Assembly (NCBI RefSeq): GCF_001649575.2
Contig: NC_051445.1
Span: forward strand, 11,816,296 to 11,880,295
Direction of reading: 5' to 3'
DNA from: Kryptolebias marmoratus
Taxonomy: Eukaryota > Chordata > Actinopteri > Cyprinodontiformes > Rivulidae
DNA: 64,000 nt
Of this stretch, positions 12,810-25,180 are shown in pieces; within the stretch, counting starts at the first letter, position 1; each line of letters starts with the position of its first letter. The notes under the pieces are model-generated. The model was not told the DNA's origin and made no database searches. It worked only from the letters and a program-made list of their open reading frames with translations. Both the position numbers and the translations under genes were made by a program.

Positions 12810-13008
12810 TAAGGGACACTTCAGGTCTTTTGGAGTCGGGTTCTATGAAAATATTAGAGACAATTACTGTCTTAACTCGTCAATCTGGTCAAAATTAAAC
12901 TTTAATTCTCAAACCTGAGGTCATTCAAAGAGTTATCGACAACAGGCTTTATTTGTTCACGACCGTCCCACGAAGCAGAAATCTAAAAAAATCTGAACTG
13001 TCTCTTTA
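12810..13008. mobile_element. Foldback element, short copy (family FB)
   Basis: The ends are inverted: AAGGGACACTTCAGG on the left, and on the minus strand at the right AAAGAGACAGTTCAGATTTT. Inside is the family signature GGGTTCTATGAAAA, then AATTAAACTTTAATTCTCA and TGAGGTCATTCAAAGAG. The same modules, in both orientations, occur at 20525, 26618, 31478, 35250, 42530 and 51121. No coding capacity. Confidence 0.65.
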
Positions 13009-14127
13009 AATTTAATTCTCACATCAAGCTCAAAACTCACAGATGTCTGGGACAAGTGCAGTACTTTATTCATTTTACATGATAAAGCCAAAATAGCTGA
13101 AATCGTGTTAGAAGCATAAAGATTCAGTGAACAATTGCGTATTTTGACAGCTATTATAGCTTTAATTAGATTAATGTTAATCAATAACACATTTTTTTAT
13201 TATTATTTTTAATGTCACACAGTTTTTAGTTGGATTCATTTGGCTGCTTGATCCCTCTTCCTTTTCTTAATGTTTTTACTTTGAAAACTTGTCTTTTATA
13301 TTCACTGTAGGGTTGCACGATGTATCGCAAATCTATCTAGTATCAGTACCTCCAAGGACCAATGGGACAATAAATCGAGGCCATTACATCCGAGCACCAT
13401 GCATTCCTGTTCTGTATGCTACTAATAAGCAGTATTTGGTCAATCCAGAGTACTCTCGCTGGCTTTGATGAGAAAACAGAAGAGAACGGGAGGAAAATGT
13501 GTTCTCCCAATTAATATTGTCATCACATTAAACAACATTATCGCACATTTAGCTGACACCATGCAGCGGTAGTTCACAGAGATCAAGTTTCAGGCGAAAT
13601 CCCATCTCCATAATTCAAACTTTCAAACTGATGAACAAGTTTTGCACTTCCTGTCATCCTGTGTCAGTTGTTAGCAGGAGATATTAATCAACACGTTATC
13701 AGCTGGGTTCTGTCTTTTCCTTCTTGGCCTTTTCATTGATTTCCTCTCCTTCTCTCCTCCCCACACACACGCACTACTTCCTGCTTTGCCAAGCTCAAGA
13801 TGTTCCCCTACCTCAACTCATTTCTGCCTCTTTCCTCTCCCTGTGTGCCCGTACAGAAACAAAGAGACACACTTTCATCCATTTGCTTCTTCCGTCCCTG
13901 CACACTCACGCTGCCGTCCTCTCTACGGGCCCACCTTCCTGTGGCGTTGTCCATCTCATCCGGTCTGTTTTCCATCATTCTGTGCTCTCTTTTCTCACTC
14001 ACATGATGCTGTTTCTCACCATAAATCTAGAAAGCGACCCCCCTTCAGTCGCCGCGCATAATTCAAGATCTTACTCACACCAATTCAACGCATATTTTCA
14101 GTCATTTCCTTCCCCTAATTCACTGCA
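13009..14127. other. Non-coding stretch
   Basis: AT-rich start, then a pyrimidine-rich block at about 13740-13990 that makes several overlapping spurious frames. GGGTTGCACGATGTATCG near 13310 resembles an internal piece of common fish repeats, too short to assign. Confidence 0.5.
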
Positions 14128-14810
14128 CAGACCCTACCAGGATTTTGCGATCGCAACTATTAACGGAAACCCCGCGAAATCGCAACTTTTTGCAACTTTG
14201 CCCAAAACACCGCAACTTTAACTCAATATTTATTGTTTCTAAAGTGATTCGCCACCGTTTCTGCGATCTAGTCTCTTCTTTGTGGGTTTGTGCAGTGTGG
14301 AATACAAAAAAAACCCCAAATGACTCTCTAAGAAGACACGTGACATCACATCCTGCTAACATCAGAATGCCGGGAGCACCCAGGAGCAGCGACCGAAGCC
14401 AAAATGTGCGCTAATGCTTCACATTTGCCCACAAAGATTTCAGCAAACCAGTTTCCTACCCAGCTGCACGAGAGTGGGGGGAAGCTGTTTTGCATGTCCT
14501 GCAGTGTAATCATGGAACATAAACGCATCGACAAACACTTTGTCTCTGCAAAACGTGAGGAGAGCTGCAGACGAGGGACAATCCAGAAATGATCATAAAT
14601 GTCAGTTTATAAGCTATCAAAGTTCTCAAATAAAGCACCTTTTGATAATGTCGATGTTTGTTGGTAATTATCTTACAAAACTAGTAAGTATTGTTGGTTT
14701 GTATATTAAAAGTTATAGTTTTTTATTGATTTTAGTAAAATGCCCCGCGAAATCAGGCATTTTAACCCGCAACAATCACAAAAAATACCTGCAAAATCCT
14801 GGAGGGATTG
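14128..14810 (+). mobile_element. Non-autonomous hAT-like element with CGGBP1-like zinc-finger remnant
   Basis: Terminal inverted repeats: CAGACCCTACCAGGATTTTG on the left, and on the minus strand at the right CAATCCCTCCAGGATTTTGC. A direct 6-bp repeat ACTGCA abuts both ends exactly (14122-14127, 14811-14816). CCCCGCGAAATC occurs near both ends in the same orientation. Between them lies the decayed N-terminus of a BED-type zinc-finger protein (next entry). The CAG start and the BED finger suggest the hAT superfamily, but hAT normally duplicates 8 bp, so the superfamily is inferred. Confidence 0.72.
14367..14592 (+). pseudogene. Decayed CGGBP1-like BED zinc finger of a hAT-type transposase
   Basis: ATG at 14367 gives MPGAPRSSDRSQNV. 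A +1 shift near 14404 is needed to continue with ANASHLPTKISANQF, then LHESGGKLFCMSC and EHKRIDKHFVSAK. The order LHE-GGKLFC-x-SC followed by EHKR and a KH pair matches the finger of CGGBP1 and its transposon relatives. The two cysteines are intact (codons at 14491 and 14500) and one histidine is present, but the last zinc ligand position looks replaced. The catalytic hAT domain is absent, so this is a deletion derivative. No host function is implied. Confidence 0.6.
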
Positions 14811-16508
14811 ACTGCAGCTATGACCACACCAAATATGTTTGGATGCATATTTTTGTGTCTCACCGCGTCGGTAGATTCAGATTCTTGATAATTGCACGTT
14901 GCACTTTTTTTTCCCAGGCAAAGGCAGCAGAATTGATCACCAGGATGAGAAGAGATTTGTTCTCTTACCTGAGAACGTGCAGCTCTTACAACTGTTTTTT
15001 TTACGCTCGCACGACAGCTCTGAAACGACCCGGCTGTGTGCGAGACAGCACCTTCAAATCGGCCGGACCTGACATAAAACAGCCCTTACCCTGTCAGTGC
15101 CGCTCCTGCGACGTCAAGGCGAAATAACGAGCCCGTTTGTGAAGTGAGAAGGTAATTTGTCCAAGGCCTGCGCCACGACGACTTGTTCTTATTTCTCCGA
15201 CTGTCACCAAACAGAAGCAAACAAGCTAACTGAACAGACAAACAAGCCTCTGCGAGCAAAATCATGAGCGTAAATGGGAGGCAAAAAGTCTGTTTGTGAC
15301 CAAACTCAACCACACAGATAATATTCAGGAAGGAGGATCCGTCCGTACTGTTCTCTATTAATACTTTTACTGCCGCCTAAACTGCTAGAAATTTATTCTA
15401 AAGTTACTTGCAGATTGCGTACAGCTCCAGATGTAAGTCACAAGTGTCGGACTAGGCACTATTATTAAACTATAAAATGTGATTAAAACCAGTTTTTAAG
15501 CAAAAAGTCATAACAAAACATATAACTAAGGCTATCGTTGGCCCTCTGCGCCACTAATGGTTTAGTTTTTGACTCCTTTTTAATCTTCAAACAATTTTAT
15601 CTCAGCCATTTTGTCTTTATTCTGGAAATACTATTTCAAAGTTTAGCTCAGCTATTTTCCGGGTTATAATAGTTTGACTGTTTTCCCAAAACATTTGGTT
15701 TTAATCTTGAGTGGTGGCTGCTATATGAGCTTCATGACAACCTAATCTCCACATTTTATTTCGTTTCTTTTCGAAACGCACCATCGTTACGCAGGAAATT
15801 CTTTCCTTTCAAGGGGTAAGAGTGCAAATTAAGTTTCTGTCTGTTCTCCGACAACATGAGCCTACGTGTGTTAGTCGGAGCATCTGGTTTGTGTTGTGAG
15901 CGCAATAAACGCTGAGCCAGTCAGAAACAGTCATAACGCCGCTGCCTCACGCTGTGATATTTATTAAAGTTTTCACAATCATCACTCACTGTACCATCAG
16001 AATCCATGTGAGAATATTTACTTCAAGTACTTCTTTTGATTATCCAGAATTGCTCCCTCCTTCAGGCATTAACTCCTCTAATAGTCGGGGTTAGACTTCA
16101 GACTCGGCCAAATTATGTTTGTGCAAACAAGCACTGAATAAATCATAATGAATCATAAAATTACCAAATCAAATGGTGTCAATTTTTAGTAGCTGAGGGA
16201 GCATCTGCATATAAGAGCTTCACTCTTATGCAAACCTCAGCGAGCTTCAGGAAGGAAAAGTAAAAATTTAATTACCCAAGATATGATAACCTTGACCAAA
16301 AATACTACGGTTTAACTGTACTGCGGTATTAAAGCAAAAATTATAAAATGTAACACAATATCTAGTTTATTGAGCTTATTTAAAAACAAAACTACCAATA
16401 TTTACTACTACTGCTACTACAGTATCATATACTGCTAAAATATTGATTATAACAGCTATTTATAGCTTTATTATTTTTCAAATTATGTATAGTTATTTAA
16501 ACTGCAAC
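14811..16508. other. Non-coding stretch
   Basis: No recognised exon or repeat. The frame crossing 14540-15127 starts inside the hAT-like element and runs out of it, so it is not a gene. Confidence 0.5.
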
Positions 16509-16919
16509 TGTCAGGATCTGGGGTTTTGGGGGTTTTTGTATTGAGTTTATGGTTTCTTTAATTCTGTTATTTGGTTCCTGTGTTCAGCCTTGTCTTAGTT
16601 CAGTTCTTGTTCCTTGTGTCTTTGTTTCGTGTCATCATTCACTTCTCCTCAGTCAGTCTCTTGTTTTCCTGTCACGCCCATCTACACCTGATCCTAGTTG
16701 TAATCATCTCACCTGTGCCCACCTAACCTAAAGACCCTCTGTTTTAAAACCCGGTCGTTTCCTCCACTCACTGCTGGTTCGTTGTCCCTCTCGTCCTGTG
16801 TCTCAGTTTTGTATTTTGTTATGTTTGTTTTTTTGCTGCCACGTCAGCCTTTGTTTTTGATTATCTTTTATTTTAATAAATCAGTTTCTTTTTGAAAGAT
16901 GAATCTGGGTTCAGCGACA
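16509..16919 (+). mobile_element. Solo-LTR-like insertion, copy A
   Basis: Starts TGTCAGGATCTGGGG and ends near CGACA. Internal landmarks shared with five other copies: CACGCCCATCTACACCTG, CACCTGTGCCCAC, the TATA-like TTTAAAACCCGGTC, CTGCCACGTCAGCC and an AATAAA about 40 bp before the end. TG...CA ends, a TATA-like box, a poly(A) signal and a length near 410 bp are what a solo LTR should show. No clear target duplication at this copy. Confidence 0.7.
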
Positions 16920-19900
16920 CGGAAGAGTAAAAAAACAAACACAAGTTACTATTTCAAAAGAGATTCCCTCAATAACATCAACGCTGCTAGCTAAAAAACC
17001 GGGAGAGCCAAAATGTTTACTAATATGTAGCAAAAATAAAGAATTAATATCCACCAAATTGACTTATAAAATCGAACTAAAAGTACTTATTGTGCTAAAT
17101 ATTTGTTTTTCTGTGCTGCTTTCCTCGTAAAACAATTCTGGGAGCCGGACAAGCTAAAATTAGCTAGTAACTTAGTGATTCTGCCTAGGCAGATAACCAG
17201 GTAGGATCACTAATTAACCAGACATGATTAAATGTCGTTGCTTGATTCAAAACGTTGTCACCTTTGACCGTTAACAGAATATTTCCAAACAGCTAGCTTT
17301 GCCTTTTAGTTTTTCTTTTAAACAGGAAAGAGAAAAGTTCAGAGGCAGGCAGCTTACAAAAGCTTGTAAACTATTTTGCACTGTCTTTAACGCTTAATTT
17401 AAAACAGTTTAAAACGCAGGAACGCTATGACGAGGACATTTTTGTGGATTTGAAATTGTGACAATTCAAAATCTTTGTTAAAGCACAATACAAGAACAAA
17501 ACGAGGCTAATGCCAGATCACTGTGGTGCAGTGTTTTGCCAATTTTGACCATTTCACAGGCGTTACTTTTAACAGGGTTGTGTATAAAACATGAATCATT
17601 GCCACCTTGGTCGAGTGTTCGCACTTCAGAATAAAATTGTGCTCGTTTTCACTGTTTGTGCAATTACGAACAGCCAAACTGAAAACTGCAGGCTGTTCCA
17701 GGCTTATTTTGTGGACAAATTTCACTAGCTCGGCGTGGAGAAACAACAACAGAATAATATTTTATCCGAACGAGGTTTTTGTTTTCCATCCCTTATCACA
17801 CGTGCCTTAATCCTGCCGCTGTCTGCTCTTCATTCCTCAGTAACAACCTCTTTTCTCAGCCCTCTTTCTTTAATAAATTCCCTCGTTTCTCTCCTATCAT
17901 CTTATCTCTCCTCTTATCACTCCCCAAATGAGAAAGATGCGACCCTCCGGGGGAGAGAGGTTGAGGGAGGTATTTTTGCGAGTATTGGGAAAAGAGTGGG
18001 ACAAAGACGAAAGTGGTAGAGGGTAAAGTTTCCATTTCTCACCAGACAAATACGCCGGCTATAGGTAGGTGACCTCCGTAAATGGGTTTTCGATCTTAAA
18101 CTCTCAACAGATCCCTGCAGACGACGACATAAAGACCCACGAGAGAGAAGAACACACAGAGAGGAAAAACTAAAATGCAAAGAGAGAATTGTAAACTAAC
18201 ATCAGTGTAAGAAAAAATTGGCGAACCACTAAAGAAATTTCATTTTTTCGCTTCTTTTGTCCGCTCAAGGAGAGTATTTACAGTCACACACTGCTCCACT
18301 CAACACACACACACGAATGAAAGTTTAAACACAGATGTACGCTTATAACCATCGCCCACACGTGGTTAGAGGTCTCAAACTGCTGTAATTGGTCTTCCGC
18401 CGTTCCCTTTTTTCCGCAACATTGAGGGAACGTTTGTGGCATTTCTGAACCGCTGATGATATTTTAATTAACTCTGGAAATGAGCAGTCTAATTTTATTT
18501 TACATTGCACGAACAGACAAGACAAGAAGTTTCTTCTTTTTGTTGTTTTTTTGTTTTTTGGGGGGCTGGCTAGCAGAGTTTACTGCTTCCCTGCTGCTAA
18601 ACTCCATCCCACTTCGGAGGAGACACAAGATGTCCGAACGGGCCAAAACCCCTCACAGCAGAACTGGTGTTTGGAAAACGCTACGTGAAACTTCTGGGGC
18701 GGTTTGTATTGCAAGACGGAGATAGCAAGTTACTGTTTGGTCCATTGCACTTTTCTGTGCTTCTGTGAGAACTAGTTTCGAAAGAATCACTGTTTCTTTT
18801 AGCGACTTTTTAGGACTTTTTCTTTATACGCGGCCCTTCAGTTTCTGTGAAATTCTTTCATGTCGTCAATTTTATGTAGAATGAGCACAAAGTACTGCAG
18901 ACTCCCAGTGTTGGGATGACTGATGAATAAGTAATCACTCAACCGTTTGTTAAAAAGTAGATTTTTACAGCTTCGTAGTACAATCCCAACGGCACCTCTG
19001 CCATTCCCAGAGGCAGCAAACGATAGTTACGATTTGTTTGCTGGTACCAATCGTTGCGTCCAAATACCCTGCAGATTACCTCCCATGAATTTCCAGTGCA
19101 TTTAATTTTCACGCAGGCTAAAGCAGACTGAGATTTCTAAGAAGCATTACTTTAAGATCAAAGTTAATTGTATCTGAAAGGACATTAGGTGTTAAATTCA
19201 CACAGTGGGTGCCACGCAGGCTGCAGGTTGGTCCCGTCAGTTTCACAGTCAGCGTAAACCTAGAATTAGTAGTCACGCTCGCCACAAAGCGCACTCAGAT
19301 TTAAGTTGGCCCACTCTCCAGCCCAAATTTCTTCAAATGTCACAAAGACCAGATAACGTTTGGTTTTTCCCAAAGAGCAATGAAACTAGGCCAAATGAGG
19401 GTACTTTAAAAATATGAGCCAAGAAATTAAAAAACATTAGCATTACGACGATGTGGTGGTTCGTTGTTTTGTGCCAAAGCAACAAGGTTTCCTGTTGAAT
19501 TATGGCGTTTGTGGGCTCCATAATTTCTGCCTGTTTTGGTAAAGTTAGGTTGACTATAGGAGTAAAAGTGCATTAACAAAAAAATAATAATAAATCAATC
19601 TAATTGCTTTAACTGTCCCTACTTCACATAACAAAGTCTTTTAAGTAATTGCGGAAACAACTGTTTGACGCTTTCAAATTCTTTTCTTTCTCTTTTTTTT
19701 TTAAAGCCGCTGTAAACTGACTATTTATGGATTTTTTTTTTTTCATTAAGAAAGAAAAGAGAGAAAGAAAAGCTTTTAATAAGCTTGATCTGTATTTTCT
19801 GTTTATTCTCTCGTCGTCCAAATTGCCTGGAGGTGCTTCTTCTTCAAAAAGTAATTCTCTTCCACCATATTTAATTGTTTTATTGTGTCATTACTCCACG

Positions 19901-20524
19901 TTGCCGGAGCATTAACGCACCGCTCATTCCACCATGCCTATTAAATTGTAATGGCTCTACAAAGCAATATACGTCGTGATCTGGCGCACACAAAAAAAAA
20001 GCACAAACACTATCAAGTGTACACACACTATTAAGCGCCAATGGTGCCACGGAGTGATATGAGGCAATATTGCAGGCGAACAATCTGATGAAGTGTGCAA
20101 AACAGTCATTAGAGTCGTCGTCGTCCCGGTTCAGTTTACCACACATCTTAACGAAGGAGCCATGTTGGTTTTACACAGCAACAACTTCTAATCACTTGCA
20201 GAAATGCTATCGGAACGTAACACACACACACACTCACTTTGTCACTTGATTATATGCCATGACAGCACAGCTCTGTTTTATCTTTGGAAAATGATGCATT
20301 ATCTGAAAAAAAAATTTAAAAAATTATTTCAGTCATGCTATAATTTAAGCTTTTATTATATTTGCTAATGATATATTAATGTCTATTTGTGTTTACTTAC
20401 ATATAATTAATCATTAATGTCACTCTACAGTTTGTTCATTGCAGAACGATGCATACATGTTTCCTTTTTGAGAAATGTGAGATATTATCAGTTTGGTGAA
20501 AGCAGGATCAGCACTGCAGGTGTT
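16920..20524. other. Non-coding stretch
   Basis: No recognised gene or repeat. Short T runs at about 18540 and 19730 and an interrupted CA tract at about 18300. Plausibly intronic. Confidence 0.5.
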
Positions 20525-20823
20525 AAAGGGATAATTCAGAAACTCTGATTTGGAGTTCTGTGGAAAGGTTACGAACAATTATTAAAAAGCATTTAAATCA
20601 CTGCTGCTGCTGCTGCTGCTTGTATTGGTGATTTTAAAAATAATCATGAAAGTCTATGTCAATTAGAGAGTAATGCACAATAGTGACGTAAAGGTTTAAG
20701 TAGCTCATCAATCTGGTGAGAATAAAACAGAAATTCTCCAAACTGAGGTCTTTCAAAGAGCTGTTTAAATTGAAGACATTAATTGTTAAATGTTTCCTCA
20801 GAACCCCACTTTAAAATCCCTTT
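20525..20823. mobile_element. Foldback element (family FB) with (CTG)n inside
   Basis: Left end AAAGGGATAATTCAG followed by GGAGTTCTGTGGAAAGGTTA. The right end is the inverse, CTCAGAACCCCACTTTAAAA then CCCTTT. Between are an (CTG)6-7 tract at about 20601 and the module CTCCAAACTGAGGTCTTTCA. About 300 bp, non-coding. Confidence 0.7.
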
Positions 20824-21792
20824 AGGGTTGACCAAGGTCAGCGATGATGTTGGGACGTCATTTCTACTTTGAGTCTCAGTCTCGGTTTGACTTCTGAGGC
20901 GTATTTTATTACAGCATATTGCCCAAATGCAAAGCCTTGTCTTCCCTCTCTGCCGTGATCTGCCACAACATGAGCCAAGCTTAGCAGGGAGCCCGGGGAG
21001 GACGTGCACACGGTACAGTGCTTGTAAGTGCAAGCCTGCGAGAGAAAGCCTTAAATGTTTCTGAGAGTGTGAGGGGAAGTAATAAGATGAGTGGAGTGCG
21101 TTCGTCTGCTGAGAGGGGGGGGGGTGATGGATTGTTGAGGAGAGGCAGGTGAAGCTGAATATCTCCCTACAGCACGGGTCATAAAGCAAGAGAGCAGCCC
21201 GCTCCCCAACAACACAATGAGATCAAATAACCTCCAGTGCCTCAAGCACAAGCGCACGCACACACTTGGAAGCAAAAAGCAACATCAGCGGCCCGCGCCG
21301 AAGCTCAAGTTTTGCTCTGTTTTGGAAAGATCCGTCCAATTCTCAAGCAGAAAGCGTAGCGATGAAAGTAGTGACTCTTTGACACCCGGCCCCGCCCCAC
21401 TCTAGCAAAAAACACATATCCCCACATGGAGCGCGCTCAAAGATGCAAACACGCCATCCCAAGGAGCCTGCAGGTGAGTGGAAACGAGGAAAGATGGACA
21501 GGCAGTGGAGGAGGTTAAAGGAGGAGGAGGAACCCAGCTAGGAGGGAGAGGAACAAACTGAAGCGCTGAAGAGGATTGTGGGTCAGTGGTGGGAGCGACA
21601 CTTCAGGACTCAAAAAGGGCTTAATATGCTTTTAAGTGTTTGTGTACGTGTTGAAAGGAGGGGTGTGTGAAGGAGAGGAAGAAGGGAGAAGCACTGGCAT
21701 CAGTCCTGTTGAAGCAGATTTGTTTTTCACTATGAACCTGTAAGAAAGCTAATTTTACAATCAGCATTGAAACAAACGTGGTCCTACTCTAT
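20824..21792. other. Non-coding stretch
   Basis: No recognised exon or repeat. G run near 21115. Confidence 0.5.
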
Positions 21793-22353
21793 GGCTGCGA
21801 TCTCACTGCAGGTCTTGATGCTCATATCCGATTTTTTGGCGCGGTCGTTCACGTTGCATTTTAAACGCGACCTCCATCAGACTCCAGTGGGAACAGTCTC
21901 CAGTTCCCAAAACGACCCGCAAGTTCAGAAGAAGATACAACGTCCCACCATGCACGCTGTGCTTTACAGACGTAAACATGGATGCCGCGAGTGTTAGCAT
22001 GTATGTATTGATTCTGAAGTTGCTGTCCAACTAGGGCCAGCTGTACACCCAAATGGTAAAAAATAAAAGAAGACGGAGGAGAAAAAGAGCGCAGATGTTA
22101 ACAATGACCTTTTTTTGGGAGCTGTGGCTGCTGCCCCGAGCCAAGAGTGATGGGACGTTGACGTGAGGGACCTCCGTCCTTTCATCCGACATGATCGTTC
22201 ACATTGCAGTCGCTTTGAAAAACATCAGATATATATCCAATTCAAATCCGAAATGAATAAATCAGATTTGCCACGTTCACACTGCCATGTCGCATAGGGG
22301 CAAAAAAAATAAATCAGAACTGGTTCGTATTTGCCTGTAGTGTGAACAGAGCC
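21793..22353. mobile_element. Non-autonomous element with imperfect terminal inverted repeats
   Basis: Left end GGCTGCGATCTCACTGCAGG; the right end read on the minus strand is GGCTCTGTTCACACTACAGG. The subterminal parts also match (TTCACGTTGC against TTCACACTGC / GAACGTGGC). About 560 bp with no transposase frame. The superfamily (Harbinger, hAT or other) cannot be settled by eye. Confidence 0.55.
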
Positions 22354-22989
22354 TTCGTTTGTCCCTGACATTCATTAAGAGGCCTCTCCGACTTGTGTTA
22401 TTTAGTGTGTGCTCTCTGCCTTACAGTGTGAGGAATTTCACGCTTTAATTTGATGATGACCGCAACACATGGAAAAGAAACAGTTCGCCCAAAAAAAAGC
22501 ACCTGAGGTCTTCACAATCCTGTGATTGTTCAGAGGCGCACACATATTATTTGACTGAAACACGATTCTGCTGAAAACATAGTCCCCAGAGAGAGAGAGA
22601 GAAAAAAGGGTTTTCGTTCTCTGGAAACTTCTGAAGTAAAATATTTGAAATTGCTTTAAGCCAAAACAGCCTCGTCCAGCCCTCCTTGTTACACAGGCAT
22701 TTTGGGAACCATAAAGAACAAGTAGATGGTGGTTTTTTTCTTACAACACCTGGTTATTTTCCCAAACAGACTTTCAAATTTCCATCAATTCCATGTGAGA
22801 GAAAAAAATCCAGTCGACACGAGGTCAGGCGATATCTAATTTTTGGTTCCCCTGTCATGTTGTGTTATTACTTCACATATTTAAAGTAATTTTAAGGCTG
22901 TCTACTAGAGTTTTAACTAGTATTTAGTATTTAGATGCTATAGCTATAAGTTAGCCAAATAAACATGATTTATTGAAAAAAGTAAATAA
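22354..22989. other. Non-coding stretch
   Basis: No recognised feature apart from a short (GA)n at about 22590. Confidence 0.5.
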
Positions 22990-23289
22990 GTAATGGCTCC
23001 AGCAAAATGGTATGTGTCCATTGGACATGTCCCGTTCACGCTGTAGCATCAACATATCACAGTTGTTGTTTATACCGGTTCTTCGAAGCTGTGAGCGCCG
23101 CTACAGAGAAAATAACGCCAATGCACAGCAGAAATGGCGCTAGGATGTGATGCAAGAAGTACACTCATCACTGTTCTGCTTTACTTTTAAATGTTGCAAC
23201 AGATTTTAATGGCAGTGTCCAAAGCAATAGATTTGCTATTTATAGAGACCCCTCCTGGGATAAGGTAATATCGAATTACTGCCCAACCC
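22990..23289 (-). mobile_element. Possible hAT-like repeat fragment
   Basis: The minus strand starts AGGGTTGGGCAGTAATTCGA. An AGGGTTGGGC(A/G)GTAAT start is common in fish hAT-derived repeats as I recall. The other end is not clear. Confidence 0.3.
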
Positions 23290-24147
23290 TTAAGTGGGCA
23301 TTACTGACAGCTACAAGCCTCTCACATCCACCTTCTGTGAGCAGCTTCCCCAGCCTTCTTCCAGCAGATAAAATACCAGCGTATGGTTTGGTTTTTGGAA
23401 ACCTTTTACCAAACTTTCATCAGTATCTTAACATTTGATTAAGAGAATAAAATTGACATTCCTTGCAGCTGTAACACTCTCTTACAACCACCTTTGGTCT
23501 GCCAAGACCACGTTCCCAGGAAGTTATGTACAACATTTACTGCCCTGCCAGTTTTTCCTCAGCTGATAAACCAGCATAGTTCTGTTTTTAACCTTGTCCG
23601 GTCTTTGTGAATTAAGAGACTTCATCTGTGACTTCCTGATATGGTTTTTGATGGTTAGGGATGAATTAACTTATTGTTAAATGTCCAATTCGTGTGTTTG
23701 GTTTATGAGACGTGTAAAGCGGCAGGGACAGACGCGGAGCCTGGACGTATCGATGGTCTCTCGCATCGTAAAATGACAACTGTTTACTCTGTTGATCAGG
23801 CGGCCCCCCGGACAGGCGGGCGAGACGCTTCGCCCTCGCCTGCAGATGGCAAATTACACGAACAGATGTGGTCCGTTAAAGTGTGGCCGGACATGGAACC
23901 AGGCATGTTCAAATGTTCCCTTCATGGAACATTAAAACACACACACACACACACATTGGACACTAAATGTTGAAAAAAAAAATCGTCCACCAGAATCTGC
24001 CATGCTCCTCAAGGCTAATTTGGGATTAGGGTGTGTGATGATAAAAACAGCCTAAAACATGCTCGCATTGATATGGAAATTAGACCAATTTACTACTGGC
24101 ACAAAAAGCTAAAAACAGTTACTTAAATAACAGTTTGTACATGTGCG

Positions 24148-24172
24148 CACACACACACACACACACACACAC
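24148..24172. repeat. (CA)n microsatellite
   Basis: About twelve CA units. Further CA tract at 23937-23954. Confidence 0.92.
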
Positions 24173-24483
24173 TCATACGCACGCAAACACAGATATGCAT
24201 ATGAATAGCATGCAAAGGGATCTGTCCCAGTGCTTGGTTGTGCCTATCAAAGGCTTGTCTCTCCCAGAGACCAGTCGAGGCCCAGCACTGCACACTTAGC
24301 ATTCGAATACATCAATGGCCCCAGAAAGGAGGCACGCAGGCTTTCATTCTCCAAGAACCCACCTTCAGCATCTATCTTCCCCCTTTCACTTTCTCTTCGG
24401 TGAATCCAGCCGTCCACTCCCACTGTTCGCCCGCTCCTATTATCCCAGAGTCTTCTTATTCTGCCCTCCTCCCCCCATCTCCT

Positions 24484-24570
24484 TCTCTGTCTTAAAACGG
24501 CACAGCCCCCCCCCCCCCCCNCCCCCCACCTCCTCCCCTTTCTTAAAACGCCACACCCCCCCCCCCCCCC
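24484..24570. repeat. Local duplication with C runs and a single N
   Basis: The module CTTAAAACGGCACAG plus a C run at about 24491 is repeated as CTTAAAACGCCACA plus a C run at about 24543. One N sits at 24521 inside the first C run. Slippage or an assembly duplication could explain it. Confidence 0.6.
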
Positions 24571-24890
24571 TTCGCTCAAGTAGGAAGCCTTTTTAACCGT
24601 GACCAGAACTCAGAACTGCGTGGACCGTGACCGCACGGTCATACAACACTAGATTTGGAGTGTGTGCGTGGATGTGACTGACATTAAAAAAAAAAAAAAG
24701 TCGTAGTAAGGCCCGCTACTGCTTGGTCACCCTTAGTGTTGGAACAAGCTGTCTCAGATCCTGCTGAGTTGTGAGGGAATTCACTGTCTGGCCATCAGCA
24801 TTCAGGCCATCACTTCACCGACTAACTGACAAACTCCACTTAACGGAATCAAACCTGGCCTATCAGATGTGTGTCAGTGCACGTCCTGCC

Positions 24891-24914
24891 GTGTGTGTGT
24901 GTGTGTGTGTGTGT
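24891..24914. repeat. (GT)n microsatellite
   Basis: Twelve GT units. Confidence 0.92.
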
Positions 24915-24989
24915 CCCCTATCGCTTGTCTGTCGATAGCCAGAGACAGCCTTCAGCCAGAGAACAAGGGAGAGGTAAGAGGAAACAAGC

Positions 24990-25180
24990 CAGTCCACCTT
25001 TCTCTCTAATTACAAATGACAAACCTGCTGGTGAGAGTCGGCCTGCCACATGATAACCTCTCAGCTCTCTGCCGATACCCGGTGACGGATCTCGAGTGTA
25101 GACGGCCAGATTAAAACAAGAGCAGCAAATCACTGTCCTGCCCCGTGGCTCTAATTTCCAATGACAAAGCGGGGCTCCTG
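24990..25180. promoter_or_regulatory. Candidate conserved non-coding element with a duplicated motif
   Basis: CTCTAATTACAAATGACAAA at 25004-25023 recurs as CTCTAATTTCCAATGACAAA at 25149-25168, and each is followed closely by CTGCTG. TAATT is a homeodomain-type core. The sequence around it is not simple repeat. Regulatory function is inference. Confidence 0.25.
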
